DNA of 61,726 nucleotides, taken from the NCBI GenBank assembly GCA_963509715.1, contig CAUPCB010000005.1:1-61726 (forward strand), written 5' to 3'. Source of the stretch: JABCPE02 sp963509715. GTDB lineage: Bacteria > Bacteroidota > Bacteroidia > Flavobacteriales > Weeksellaceae. The notes under the pieces are model-generated. The model was not told the DNA's origin and searched no databases. It saw only the letters and a program-made list of their open reading frames with translations. Made by a program: the position numbers and the translations under genes. Below are positions 1-9,126 of this stretch, piece after piece. Every line of letters begins with the position of its first letter. The stretch's first letter is position 1.

Positions 1-893
1 GCAGGAACACCTCTTTCTTTCAGCTCTTTACTTTGGGCTGTACACCATTCTATTCCCACCTGTTTCACATCGGCAGCGGTTTTGCATTTTGTAATTTCAA
101 TCACCAAATCATCTGGCAAATCCACCTTAAAACGATACGGAAGCATACTCAGCTGGCTTTTAGCAGTGATAGGTTTCAGCCCTGGGATTATCGGAATAGT
201 GATGCCCTCTTCCCTGCATTTATCCACGAATTCAAAGAATTTTTGGTTATCAAAAAACATCTGCGTTACTACATAGTTTGCTCCTGCTTCTTGTTTTTTC
301 TTCAGGTTCAATACATCCTGATGCAGACTCGCCGCCTCCATGTGTTTTTCTGGATAACCCGCAACACCAATGCAGAAATTGGTCGGCGATGGCAGTTCTA
401 TATTATGGTCTAGATAAATCCCATCATTCATTTGTTTGATTTGATGAACTAATTCTGAGGCGTGGGCGTTTCCGTTTTTTTCTGGTTTGAAATAAGTCTC
501 AGACTTCATCACATCACCACGAAGAGCCATCACATTATCTATCTCCAAGAAATCCAAATCTATCAGGAAATTCTCCGTTTCCTCTCTATTAAAGCCTCCA
601 CACAAGATATGCGGAATAGCATCTATATGATATCTGTTCTGAATTGCTGCGCAGATACCCACCGTTCCTGGGCGTTTTCTTACCACTCTTCTTTCCAGCA
701 GTCCGTTTTCACGCTCTTTATATTCATATTCTTCTCTGTGATAAGTCACATTAATAAAACTAGGTGAATACTCCAAAAGAGGGTCTATAGCATCAAAGAA
801 CAAATTGATATTCTGTCCTTTAAGTGGTGGTAAAATCTCAAACGAAAAAAGGGTCTTACCATTGGCTTTTTCTATGTGTTCTGTTACTTTCAT
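1..893 (-). CDS. metF: Methylenetetrahydrofolate reductase MetF, cut by the window edge
   Basis: Flavin-dependent enzyme that reduces 5,10-methylene-THF to 5-methyl-THF, the methyl donor for methionine synthase. The reverse strand opens at ATG (891-893) with MKVTEHIEKANGKTLFSFEI and stays open for about 297 codons to the left edge, so only the last part (some 20 residues in the usual ~318-residue family) should be missing. Family motifs seen include FEILPP near the start, NVTYHREEY, ALRGD, and CIGVAGYPEKH followed by TQMFFD. The start overlaps the stop of the upstream relic ORF by ATGA, which suggests translational coupling. It lies downstream of the C-terminal half of metH, matching its role as that enzyme's methyl supplier. 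Identification is secure. Confidence 0.95.
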   Translation of the reverse strand, partial: MKVTEHIEKANGKTLFSFEILPPLKGQNINLFFDAIDPLLEYSPSFINVTYHREEYEYKERENGLLERRVVRKRPGTVGICAAIQNRYHIDAIPHILCGGFNREETENFLIDLDFLEIDNVMALRGDVMKSETYFKPEKNGNAHASELVHQIKQMNDGIYLDHNIELPSPTNFCIGVAGYPEKHMEAASLHQDVLNLKKKQEAGANYVVTQMFFDNQKFFEFVDKCREEGITIPIIPGLKPITAKSQLSMLPYRFKVDLPDDLVIEITKCKTAADVKQVGIEWCTAQSKELKERGVP

Positions 894-1149
894 GATTGTC
901 TATTTTGTTGTTTATTTTTAAATCTATACGCTACGCCCAAAGCTACGAAATTATCTGATTCCGATTTAAAAACAGAAAATACTGCTATGGCGTCTAATTG
1001 TAAATCATTGGTTAAGAGATATTCCAGCCCAGCAGATAAATTATGTTTTGGTCTGGTCTGTCCGTATTGATAGGCTCTATTTCCTGCTCTTGTCCCCAAA
1101 CATTTATTCCTAATAATAATAAGAATAATGCATACCAACTTATTCTCAT
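890..1149 (-). pseudogene. Relic of an outer-membrane transporter gene, internally deleted and frameshifted
   Basis: Two pieces of one gene are visible in different frames. From ATG at 1149 a clean signal peptide is followed by VWGQEQEIEPINTDRPDQ, which resembles the mature start of Flavobacteria 'transporter' beta-barrels (Phenol_MetA_deg-like); this frame stops after 45 codons. In another frame, running to the stop at 890, KHNLSAGLEYLLTND and LDAIAVFSVF, ending VALGVAYRF, look like the last strands of the same kind of barrel. Some 200 or more residues between DRPDQ and KHNLS appear to be lost, with a frame change at the junction. The C-terminal frame ends in ATGA with metF. The family name is inference; the two-frame structure is seen directly. 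Confidence 0.7.
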
Positions 1150-1167
1150 TCTCTATTCAAACCTTAT

Positions 1168-3840
1168 TTAAATATTTTGTTTTCCTGCCAAAATAGGACT
1201 CAGCCATTTTCTAGCAAATTTCTCATCTACGCCCTTTCTTTCGGTATAGTCTTTCAGCTGGTCTTCACAGATTTTACCAACTCCGAAATATTTCGCCTTT
1301 GCATTAGCGAAATAATACCCCGAAACCGCCGCCGTAGGATACATCGCCAGACCAGCATCCATCAGCTCTATACCGATAGTCTCTTTCACTTTCAAAAGTT
1401 CCCAAATCGTAGCCCTTTCCAAATGGTCTGGACACGCTGGATAGCCAGGAGCAGGGCGAATACCCTTGTATTCCTCATCTATCAACTCCTCATTGCTAAG
1501 GTTTTCATCCGCTGCATATCCCCAGTATTCTTTTCTCACTTTCCAATGCAGAAATTCCGCAAACGCCTCCGCAAACCTATCCGCCAAAGCCTTCGCCATG
1601 ATGGTAGAATAGTCATCATTTTGAGCTTCATAATATTTCACCAATTCATCCGTACCAAAACCAGCCGTCACTGCGAAAGCACCTATATAGTCTTGTTTCC
1701 CAGTGCTTTGCGGCGCTATAAAATCCGACAAAGCGAAATACTCCTTCCCTGCTGATTTTTTCAGCTGCTGGCGAAGTGTTCGGAAAACGAATTCTTCCCC
1801 ATCTTTATCTAAAATAATATCATCTCGGTCATTAGAATTAGCTGGGAAAAGCCCAAAAATAGCCTTGGCTTTAAGCAGTTTTTCGTTTAGAATTTTATCT
1901 AAAATCACCTGTGCATCAGCCCAAAGTTCACGAGCCTGCTCTCCTACTTTTTCATCTTCCAAAATATCTGGATATCTGCCGTGCAAATCCCAGCTTCGGA
2001 AAAACGGAGACCAATCCACGAAAGGAAGAAGCTCACGGAAATTCTGATCTTCAATCACTGTAATTCCTAATTTTTTAGGCTTAATGATGGTTTCGTTTTC
2101 CCAGTCTATTTTAAATTTCTTTTCTCTCGCTTCCTCTATGGATACATATTCTTTGTCTGTCTGTCTCGCCAAAAATTTCTCCCTAAACTCATCATACTCT
2201 TTCTTAAGCTCTTTTTTGTATTCAGCAGATCTTTCTTCGCTCAATAGCGAATTTACTATATTCACCGTTCGCGAGGCATCTCCACCATGCACCACGGTAT
2301 TTCGGTATTTTGGTGCAATTTTCACAGCGGTATGGGCTTTAGAAGTTGTCGCACCTCCTACCAACAGCGGAAAATCCAGATTTTGCCTGTCTAATTCAGA
2401 TGCCACATATTCCATTTCATCCAGACTCGGCGTAATCAAACCACTCAGCCCAATGATATCCACCTTTTGTTCTATCGCTGTCTGAATGATTTTTTCACAA
2501 GGCACCATCACGCCTAAGTCTATAATTTCGTAGTTGTTACACGCTAGCACCACACCCACGATATTTTTACCAATATCATGAACATCACCTTTCACCGTCG
2601 CCAAAAGAATTTTACCATTAGAAGGCTTAGAAGTGTCTTTTTCTGCTTCTATAAATGGTTCTAAATAAGCCACTGCTCGTTTCATCACCCTTGCAGATTT
2701 TACCACTTGCGGAAGAAACATTTTTCCACTCCCGAAAAGGTCGCCCACTACGCTCATCCCAGTCATTAGGTTAATTTCTATGACATCCAGCGGTCGCCTT
2801 GCTTCCTTCAAAGCCGCTTCCATATCCTCCTCGATGAATTTGTCCACGCCTTTTACTAATGAATATGTGATGCGTTCCTGCAAAGGCTGTTCGCGCCAAG
2901 ATAGGTCTTCTACTTTTTCTTTTTTGACTGATTTTACTTTTTCGGAATAGTCCAGCAAACGCTCCGTAGCATCATCTCTTCGGTCTAATATCACATCTTC
3001 TACCAGTTCCAAAAGGTCTTTTGGGATTTCATCATAGACTTCCAGCATGGTAGGGTTTACGATTCCCATATTCATCCCTGCCTTTATGGCATGATACAAA
3101 AACACTGAGTGCATTGCTTCCCTCACTGCATCATTTCCTCTAAAAGAAAACGAAACATTAGAAACTCCGCCACTCACAGACACATATGGAAGATTCTGAC
3201 GAACCCACCTTGTCGCTTCTATAAAATCAATTGCATTTCGTCTATGTTCCTCCATTCCTGTAGCCACAGGGAAAATATTAAGGTCAAAAATAATATCCTC
3301 TGGTGGAAAGCCTACTTTATCCACTAAGATTTTATACGAACGCTCCGCGATCTCTATTCTTCGCTGGTAATTATCGGCTTGGCTCACTTCATCGAAAGCC
3401 ATTACAATAACCGCCGCGCCGTATCTTTTTATAATTTTCGCTTGGCGAATAAACTCCGCTTCTCCTTCTTTCAAACTAATAGAATTCACCACTGATTTTC
3501 CCTGAACCACCTGCAGACCAGCTTCTAAAATCTCCCAGCGGGAAGAGTCTATCATAATCGGAATACGAGCAATATCAGGCTCTGAAGCTATCAGATTGAG
3601 AAATTTCACCATCGAGGCTTTCCCATCTATCAGTCCGTCATCCATATTTACATCCAAAATCTGGGCTCCACCCTCCACCTGATTTCGGGCAATTTCTAAA
3701 GCTTCTGTAAAATTTCCTTCACCTATCAGCCTCAAAAATTTCTTCGATCCTGCTACATTTGTCCGCTCTCCTACATTCACAAAATTAGATTCTGGCGTAA
3801 TTATGAGCGGCTCAAGCCCTGAAAGTTTTAAATATCTCAT
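1168..3840 (-). CDS. metH: Methionine synthase, C-terminal half (pterin, cobalamin and reactivation domains)
   Basis: Cobalamin-dependent transfer of a methyl group from 5-methyl-THF, here on a separate chain lacking the homocysteine domain. Residues 1-270 are the pterin-binding barrel (NVGERTNVAGS at 22-32). Residues about 320-530 form the cap and B12 domain, with DVHDIG at 419-424; His421 would be the cobalt ligand. Residues about 560-890 are the AdoMet-binding reactivation domain with RPAPGYPACPDH at 795-806. With the 333-residue N-terminal protein this makes about 1,220 residues, the usual size of one-chain MetH. It starts at ATG 3840, 34 nt after its own TACCTTTG promoter box, and is separated from the other half by an ompA-like gene and a terminator. 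Confidence 0.96.
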   Translation of the reverse strand: MRYLKLSGLEPLIITPESNFVNVGERTNVAGSKKFLRLIGEGNFTEALEIARNQVEGGAQILDVNMDDGLIDGKASMVKFLNLIASEPDIARIPIMIDSSRWEILEAGLQVVQGKSVVNSISLKEGEAEFIRQAKIIKRYGAAVIVMAFDEVSQADNYQRRIEIAERSYKILVDKVGFPPEDIIFDLNIFPVATGMEEHRRNAIDFIEATRWVRQNLPYVSVSGGVSNVSFSFRGNDAVREAMHSVFLYHAIKAGMNMGIVNPTMLEVYDEIPKDLLELVEDVILDRRDDATERLLDYSEKVKSVKKEKVEDLSWREQPLQERITYSLVKGVDKFIEEDMEAALKEARRPLDVIEINLMTGMSVVGDLFGSGKMFLPQVVKSARVMKRAVAYLEPFIEAEKDTSKPSNGKILLATVKGDVHDIGKNIVGVVLACNNYEIIDLGVMVPCEKIIQTAIEQKVDIIGLSGLITPSLDEMEYVASELDRQNLDFPLLVGGATTSKAHTAVKIAPKYRNTVVHGGDASRTVNIVNSLLSEERSAEYKKELKKEYDEFREKFLARQTDKEYVSIEEAREKKFKIDWENETIIKPKKLGITVIEDQNFRELLPFVDWSPFFRSWDLHGRYPDILEDEKVGEQARELWADAQVILDKILNEKLLKAKAIFGLFPANSNDRDDIILDKDGEEFVFRTLRQQLKKSAGKEYFALSDFIAPQSTGKQDYIGAFAVTAGFGTDELVKYYEAQNDDYSTIMAKALADRFAEAFAEFLHWKVRKEYWGYAADENLSNEELIDEEYKGIRPAPGYPACPDHLERATIWELLKVKETIGIELMDAGLAMYPTAAVSGYYFANAKAKYFGVGKICEDQLKDYTERKGVDEKFARKWLSPILAGKQNI

Positions 3841-3873
3841 GTATGGCTATTTTCAGTTAAAATTATAAAAATC

Positions 3874-3881
3874 CAAAGGTA
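3874..3881 (-). promoter_or_regulatory. Promoter -7 box for metH C-terminal half
   Basis: The reverse strand reads TACCTTTG, a match to the Bacteroidetes -7 consensus TAnnTTTG, 34 nt before the metH ATG and just after the terminator of the ompA-like gene. I see no clear -33 TTG. It would give this half of metH, with metF, its own transcript outside riboswitch control. Confidence 0.6.
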
Positions 3882-3894
3882 AGTTTTTTAAAAA

Positions 3895-3934
3895 ACATAA
3901 AAAAATAGGAAGGCAAAATTTTACCTTCCTATTT
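3895..3934 (-). terminator. Terminator after the ompA-like gene
   Basis: An 11-bp perfect stem (3903-3913 with 3924-3934) and a 10-nt loop. On the minus strand it is followed by seven T, the form of an intrinsic terminator. It lies between ompA and the C-terminal half of metH. Confidence 0.85.
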
Positions 3935-3960
3935 GTTATGAAACATTGAACAATTTTAAA

Positions 3961-5091
3961 TTATTCTTTGATAGTAGCAATACTTACTCTGTTCCAATCT
4001 GGTTCTGAGAACATGTGACCAATACCATTTCCTTCTGCTACGATACGATCTGCATTAATTTTGTATTGTTTAATAAGAACAGCTTTAACTGCTTCAGCAC
4101 GAGCTTTAGCGATTCTTTCGTTAACTTCGATACTTCCTTCTGGTGAAGCAAATCCTTTGATAACAACTTTACTGTTAGGATATTTCTTCAAATAAGTAGC
4201 GATTCTAGCTACATTCGGCTGTTGAGAAGGAGCGATGATAGTTTTTCCTTGTGCGAAAGTAACTACAGATTCTAAAGTTCTCTTAGTTTTTACTACTTCA
4301 GTTTCTACTTCTACTACTTCTGGTTTTCTGTTACGAGCTTCAGCCAATTCTCCTTCTAATTCGTGGATACGCTTTTTAGCATCTCTCAATTCTTCACGAA
4401 GTGGTCCAGACTTATCTTCTACTACTGGTGCAGCAGGCGCTTGAGCTGCAGTGAAGTGGTGAGCTCCATTGCTTCCTTTAAATCTATAAACAAGACCTAA
4501 ACTAGCTTGTGTATAAGAATGCAATGAGTTAAGGCTGTTTGCATGTTGTGGAATTGGTTTATCAATCGCATATAAGATTGATGGACTAAACTTAACTGCC
4601 CAAGCTTTAGAAGAACCTAAGTTAAGCAAGAAGTTTGCACCAAACTTAACTGTCATTCCACTCACATCGTTATTTTTTCCCGGCTTGAAAGAATGGAACC
4701 ATCCTGGTCCAGCAACTGCTTCTACCTCAAACTTACGAGGTTCTCCTTTGTAACCTCCAAAGATGTTGCTAAGGTTGAAGTTACCTAACATAGCTACATT
4801 TACATGCTCAATAGCCAATGGATTATAACCACTTCTCACATTATCATTGATATATGCTGTACCATCCAATCCAAGACGGAAGTTAGGAGAAATCTGCTTT
4901 CCTACTTCTGCACCGAAGCTAAGTCTTGTAGACTTAAAGAAAGGATGTCCTGTAGTTGGAGTATATCCTCCTACATTCACACCTACTTGCCAGTTATCAA
5001 AAAATTTACCATAGCTAATACTGCTAACACTCTGTGCATTAGCTGCTACTGCAGCACCTGCTAACATTACTGATAAGAAAATCTTCTTCAT
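3961..5091 (-). CDS. OmpA-family outer membrane protein
   Basis: Outer-membrane protein linking the membrane to peptidoglycan. It has a signal peptide (residues 1-19, ending ANAQ), an N-terminal beta-barrel (about 20-215), an Ala/Pro-rich linker and a charged coiled region (225-270), then a C-terminal OmpA domain (about 275-376). The OmpA domain shows the Bacteroidetes variant GFASPEG, NERIAKARAEAV and a terminal DWNRVSI. At 376 residues it resembles the abundant OmpA/P60-type proteins of Weeksellaceae. It has its own promoter box and terminator and interrupts the two halves of metH. There is no functional reason to expect it in a methionine locus. Confidence 0.9.
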   Translation of the reverse strand: MKKIFLSVMLAGAAVAANAQSVSSISYGKFFDNWQVGVNVGGYTPTTGHPFFKSTRLSFGAEVGKQISPNFRLGLDGTAYINDNVRSGYNPLAIEHVNVAMLGNFNLSNIFGGYKGEPRKFEVEAVAGPGWFHSFKPGKNNDVSGMTVKFGANFLLNLGSSKAWAVKFSPSILYAIDKPIPQHANSLNSLHSYTQASLGLVYRFKGSNGAHHFTAAQAPAAPVVEDKSGPLREELRDAKKRIHELEGELAEARNRKPEVVEVETEVVKTKRTLESVVTFAQGKTIIAPSQQPNVARIATYLKKYPNSKVVIKGFASPEGSIEVNERIAKARAEAVKAVLIKQYKINADRIVAEGNGIGHMFSEPDWNRVSIATIKE

Positions 5092-5120
5092 TTCTAAACT
5101 AATTTTATGAATTAATGGCG

Positions 5121-5128
5121 CAAATATA
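5121..5128 (-). promoter_or_regulatory. Promoter -7 box for the ompA-like gene
   Basis: The reverse strand reads TATATTTG, a full match to TAnnTTTG, 30 nt upstream of the ompA ATG. The region above it is AT-rich with no convincing TTG. It supports independent, probably strong, transcription. Confidence 0.65.
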
Positions 5129-5176
5129 CATTTTATTTTGAAATAACATATTTATTTTATGATTTTTTAACACTTT

Positions 5177-6178
5177 TTAAGTGTTTTTTCTTGGTTTATA
5201 GTCTTTTGCAAGGTCTGCAAGAGCCTTTATATGCTCTGGTGTAGTTCCACAGCAACCACCAATAATGTTTATCAATCCTTTATCCAGATACTCTTTTATC
5301 TGCTCTGCGGTTTGCTCAGGCGTTTCATCATACTGCCCAAAGGCATTGGGAAGCCCTGCATTTGGATGAGCAGAAATCCTAAAACGAGTTTGTGGAGCAA
5401 TAGCCTCTAAATAAGGAACAAGCTGTTTTGCACCCAAAGCACAATTAAACCCAATGCTCAGCAAATCCAAATGAGAAACCGAAATAAGGAAAGCCTCCGC
5501 AGTCTGTCCGCTCAGGGTACGCCCAGAGGCATCAGTAATAGTCCCTGAAACCATCGTAGGAATGCGGATTCCTCTCTCCTCCTGAATTTCATCAATCGCG
5601 AAAAGAGCCGCCTTTGCATTGAGTGTATCAAAAATAGTTTCCACCAAAAGAATATCCACTCCACCATCTAATAATGCCTCCGCCTGCTGTTTATAAGCTT
5701 TTCTAAGTTCATCAAAGGTAATGGCTCTGTAACCTGGGTCATTCACATCTGGGCTGAGACTGGCTGTTTTATTCGTAGGCCCGATAGCCCCTGCCACAAA
5801 TCTCGGTTTGTCTGGAGTTTTAGCAGTATAATCATCACATGCTTTTCGGGCAAGTTTTGCTGATTCATAGTTCAGTTGATAAACAAAATCCTCCATATGG
5901 TAGTCCGCCATCGCAATGGTCGTGCTGGAAAAAGTATTGGTCTCTATAATGTCTGCCCCAGCCTCCAAATATTGTCTGTGGATTTCATCTATCACACTAG
6001 GTTTGGTGATAGAGAGCATATCATTATTCCCTTTCACAGGATATGCCCAATCATGAAACTGCTCGCCGCGATAGTCTTCTTCGGTAAGATTATACTTCTG
6101 AATCATGGTTCCCATAGCTCCATCCAGAATCAAAATCCGATGCTCCAATGCATCATTTAATTGTTTTGTATTTTTCAA
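5177..6178 (-). CDS. Methionine synthase, N-terminal half (homocysteine S-methyltransferase domain)
   Basis: Zinc-dependent barrel that binds homocysteine and accepts the methyl group from cobalamin on the partner chain. LDGAMGTMIQ lies at residues 18-27. The zinc cysteines are Cys246 (GFNCALGA) and Cys309/Cys310 (GGCCGTTP). At 333 residues it equals only the first module of one-chain MetH. The only start that keeps the first strand is TTG at 6178: upstream in frame there is a stop at 6197-6199 and no ATG, and the next Met is inside the conserved GAMGTM. It is the last methionine gene of the riboswitch-led operon before ompA. Confidence 0.93.
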   Translation of the reverse strand: MKNTKQLNDALEHRILILDGAMGTMIQKYNLTEEDYRGEQFHDWAYPVKGNNDMLSITKPSVIDEIHRQYLEAGADIIETNTFSSTTIAMADYHMEDFVYQLNYESAKLARKACDDYTAKTPDKPRFVAGAIGPTNKTASLSPDVNDPGYRAITFDELRKAYKQQAEALLDGGVDILLVETIFDTLNAKAALFAIDEIQEERGIRIPTMVSGTITDASGRTLSGQTAEAFLISVSHLDLLSIGFNCALGAKQLVPYLEAIAPQTRFRISAHPNAGLPNAFGQYDETPEQTAEQIKEYLDKGLINIIGGCCGTTPEHIKALADLAKDYKPRKNT

Positions 6179-6196
6179 ATTTATTTTATTTAAATA

Positions 6197-7162
6197 TTAG
6201 TTTCCTATTTCTATTCCTTTATTCTTCAAAAATTCACACGCTTCATCATTGATATTAAAAGCAGTTATTCTCTTTAATCGAGGAAAATTTTCTACATCCT
6301 CAAAAGACTGAACATTATAAATCTCATCCTCGCCATCCCACTGCGGAGAAATCTGCATGTAGATTTCATTTCCTCCATCTTGATAAAGTTCTGTGATTTT
6401 TTCTGTCCATTTTTTAGGAATTTCCAAATTTCGGAAATATTCCAAAGCTTCTGGAATAGGCTCATAGCCCTCCTCATCTGGATTTATCACCCGCTCTGCG
6501 TATTCTACAAAATCATAAATATCAAATTTTGGTTTTAGTAAATCCTGATTATACATCAGTTCTTCTATAACCAATAATTTAAAATTAAAATCCTTAAAAT
6601 CAATAACTTCGCCTTTTTCCTTTTTAAATTTATATGGATTTTTCTTTTTAGATTTAAGCTTTGGTTCGTTCTGACAAATACAGACACTCATGATTTCCTG
6701 TGGCTGACTGTTTTCTTCTTTTTCGCTGGCTATACGGGCAGAAATCTCCATTTTACCAACATTAAATTCAACAAAAAGATAATCCTCTTTTTTGATTTTA
6801 ATCGCCTCTTGATAAGGTTTTCCATCAATCAAAAATTCTCCAGAAAAAGGGTTTTCAGGAGAAAATGGATAAGGTTTGGTTTTTGAAATCTGCAGATTCA
6901 GTTCCACCACCTTTCCTTGGAATTTCTCCAAAGCATCAATCCCTAAATCATCCCAAGAGTAGCGCGAAGGAAGCACATAACCATCATCAGCCCTACCATC
7001 ACTCATTTGAATACGGGTAGGCTCGCCCAAAATTTCTTTTAAATCAGAATATAAAAACGGAAAAGAAAAAACTTTTCCATTTATCTTAAAATTCTCTTTA
7101 TCAACATGAATAGTGACTGATTTCCTCTCCTTTTTTCCGAAAATTTTATCCAAGAAACTCAT
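6197..7162 (-). CDS. Hypothetical protein, DUF7738/DUF6892-like
   Basis: A soluble 321-residue protein without signal peptide or membrane segment. The N-terminal third (SFLDKIFGKKERKSVTIHV, then FKINGKVFSFPF) resembles the DUF7738 type. The C-terminal part (from DFNFKLLVIEELMYNQDLLKP, about residue 187, onward) resembles DUF6892. Both names are recalled from family descriptions and need a profile search. Such proteins often lie near SMI1/KNR4 and DKNYY genes, as here. It starts only 2 nt after the DKNYY stop codon, so the two are likely co-translated. The biochemical role is unknown; it sits in the methionine operon with no evident link to methionine. Confidence 0.6.
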   Translation of the reverse strand: MSFLDKIFGKKERKSVTIHVDKENFKINGKVFSFPFLYSDLKEILGEPTRIQMSDGRADDGYVLPSRYSWDDLGIDALEKFQGKVVELNLQISKTKPYPFSPENPFSGEFLIDGKPYQEAIKIKKEDYLFVEFNVGKMEISARIASEKEENSQPQEIMSVCICQNEPKLKSKKKNPYKFKKEKGEVIDFKDFNFKLLVIEELMYNQDLLKPKFDIYDFVEYAERVINPDEEGYEPIPEALEYFRNLEIPKKWTEKITELYQDGGNEIYMQISPQWDGEDEIYNVQSFEDVENFPRLKRITAFNINDEACEFLKNKGIEIGN

Positions 7163-7164
7163 GT

Positions 7165-7914
7165 TTATTTCTTTTTGTCCATATATATTTTTTTATATTC
7201 TTCTGTAATAGGGCCTTTGTTCTTTTCAAATTCAAATATATACTTGTCATCATGCCCATAAGCTCCAATACCTACTGCTTCAAAGGTTTTAGGATTAGCT
7301 CCTTTGGCTATTTTATTACGACAAAAAACTCTGTATTGGTCTTTGATGTAATATGAGCTCACGATTTCTGCTGTTTTATAATCCAAAGAATCTATTCTCT
7401 CTTCATGATAGTAGTAGTATTTATCATCTTTTCCCCAATCTTCATCTATCGCTATAAATTTTTTTGGATCTACATTTTTCAGCTGGTCGTAAATATGATA
7501 AACTCCTTTCTTATCACGCCCCCAGTTATCTTTTATCACTTGGAAAGTTCTAGGGTCAGCTCCCTTTACTGCATTATTATCTGGGCTACCATACTGGAGC
7601 ATATATACATTATCTTTATCCCTCCAATAATAGCCCTCAATCTGCTCAAAAGTAGCTGGGTCTGCTTTCAGCTTAGCAAGTTCCAAAAATACATAATTTT
7701 TATCCTTACCCAAATCAAGGTCCACATCATTTTTTATAACTTCAAATGTTTCTGCATCAGCATCTTCTACAAGGGTGGTTTCTTTGGACATATTGCCGCC
7801 GTGTATCCACTTATAGTAGACCTTACCATCCTTTACTTCGTATCCTAAATTACACGAAATAAGAATAATATTCAATATTAGAAATAAACTAAAATATTTT
7901 GCTGATATTTTCAT
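7165..7914 (-). CDS. DKNYY-family lipoprotein
   Basis: A 249-residue predicted lipoprotein. A hydrophobic signal ends in ILISC with Cys21 as the lipidated residue. The mature part has repeats in which 'KDKNYVF', 'RDKDNVYML', 'RDKKGVYHIY', 'KDDKYYYYHE' and 'KDQYRVFCR' alternate with 'ADPATFEQI', 'ADPRTFQVI', 'VDPKKFIAI' and 'ANPKTFEAV'. This is the DKNYY repeat pattern (PF13644-like). Its function is unknown; such proteins are cell-envelope associated. It lies between metZ and the DUF7738/DUF6892-like gene, in the same direction, with short spacers. Confidence 0.82.
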   Translation of the reverse strand: MKISAKYFSLFLILNIILISCNLGYEVKDGKVYYKWIHGGNMSKETTLVEDADAETFEVIKNDVDLDLGKDKNYVFLELAKLKADPATFEQIEGYYWRDKDNVYMLQYGSPDNNAVKGADPRTFQVIKDNWGRDKKGVYHIYDQLKNVDPKKFIAIDEDWGKDDKYYYYHEERIDSLDYKTAEIVSSYYIKDQYRVFCRNKIAKGANPKTFEAVGIGAYGHDDKYIFEFEKNKGPITEEYKKIYMDKKK

Positions 7915-7940
7915 TCTGATTTTAAAATTTATTCCAAATC

Positions 7941-9110
7941 TTACTCCAAAGCCTGTTTCAAATCTGCAATAATATCTTCTACATTTTCCAGCCCTACCGA
8001 GCAGCGAACCAGCCCTGCTGTGATGCCCACTTCGTTTCTTTCTTCCTCGCTTAGTTTAGAATGCGTAGTAGAAGCTGGATGGGTCACTATGGTTCTAGTA
8101 TCTCCCAGATTGGCTGATAATGAACACATTTTGATTTTATTTAAGAAATTTCTTCCGCCTTCTACACCGCCTTTCACTTGGAATGCTACGATGCTTCCAC
8201 CCAATTTCATTTGCTTTTTGGCAACTTCATGGTTCGGGTGTGATTTCAAAAACGGATATTTCACAAACTCTACATTAGGATGTTGTTCTAAAAACTCTGC
8301 TACTTTCAGCGCATTTTCGCAGTGTTTCTCTACTCTTAGAGCCAATGTTTCCAATGATTTAGATAAAACCCAAGCGTTAAATGGTGACATTGCAGGCCCT
8401 GTATTTCTCGCAAAAAGATAAATTTCACGAATCAAATCTGCTCTACCCACAGCGACACCACCGAGAACTCTCCCCTGTCCGTCGATAAGTTTCGTAGCCG
8501 AATGCACCACGATATCAGCACCATATTTTATAGGCTGCTGGATGTATGGCGTAGCAAAACAGTTATCCACCACGAAAAGCAAATTATGTTTCTTGGCGAT
8601 TTTTCCCATTTTCTCCAAATCCAAAACCTCTATCGCAGGATTGGTGGGAGTTTCCAGATAAAGAATCTTGGTTTCTGGGCGGATGTATTTTTCTATATCT
8701 TCCTCATGTGCTTCGAAATAAGTGGTATTGATATTCCACTTCGGAAAGTATTTCGTGAAAAGTGTATGTGTAGAACCAAACACCGAACGGCAGCTGAGTA
8801 TGTGGTCGCCCGCTGAAAGCAGAGATGCCAGCGTGCTATATATCGCCGCCATTCCCGTAGCAAAAGCGTAGCCCGTTTCAGCTCCTTCCATTTTAGCGAT
8901 TTTATCGACAAATTCAGTTACATTTGGGTTGGTAAATCTACTGTAAAGATTCTTTGGTTTTTCCTCCGCGAAACTCGCCCGCATATCCTCTGCATCCTCA
9001 AAAATAAAACTTGATGTAAGGTATAGCGGCACCGAATGCTCATCATACTGAGTTCTTTCTGTCTGTGTACGAATAGCAAGTGTTTCGAAATTTTGTTTAT
9101 TGTTTTCCAT
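7941..9110 (-). CDS. metZ: O-succinyl/acetylhomoserine sulfhydrylase MetZ
   Basis: PLP enzyme of the Cys/Met metabolism family that makes homocysteine directly from acylated homoserine and sulfide. YSRFTNPN is at 56-63, the phosphate-binding region ATGMAAI at 84-90, VDNCFATP at 181-188, and the PLP lysine at 207 in SATKLIDGQG. Length (389) is typical. Because the operon carries a MetX-type acyltransferase, the natural substrate is probably O-acetylhomoserine, though the family name usually says O-succinyl. It lies between the OGG-like and DKNYY genes and feeds homocysteine to the methionine synthase encoded downstream. Confidence 0.93.
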   Translation of the reverse strand: MENNKQNFETLAIRTQTERTQYDEHSVPLYLTSSFIFEDAEDMRASFAEEKPKNLYSRFTNPNVTEFVDKIAKMEGAETGYAFATGMAAIYSTLASLLSAGDHILSCRSVFGSTHTLFTKYFPKWNINTTYFEAHEEDIEKYIRPETKILYLETPTNPAIEVLDLEKMGKIAKKHNLLFVVDNCFATPYIQQPIKYGADIVVHSATKLIDGQGRVLGGVAVGRADLIREIYLFARNTGPAMSPFNAWVLSKSLETLALRVEKHCENALKVAEFLEQHPNVEFVKYPFLKSHPNHEVAKKQMKLGGSIVAFQVKGGVEGGRNFLNKIKMCSLSANLGDTRTIVTHPASTTHSKLSEEERNEVGITAGLVRCSVGLENVEDIIADLKQALE

Positions 9111-9126
9111 GTTTTTTTATTGTTTT

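Noticed and set aside
5169..5185. Hairpin AACACTT-AAGTGTT at the end of the metH N-terminal half as a terminator
   Set aside because: On the coding (minus) strand it is followed by A, not T; only the plus direction has a T-run, and no plus gene ends there.
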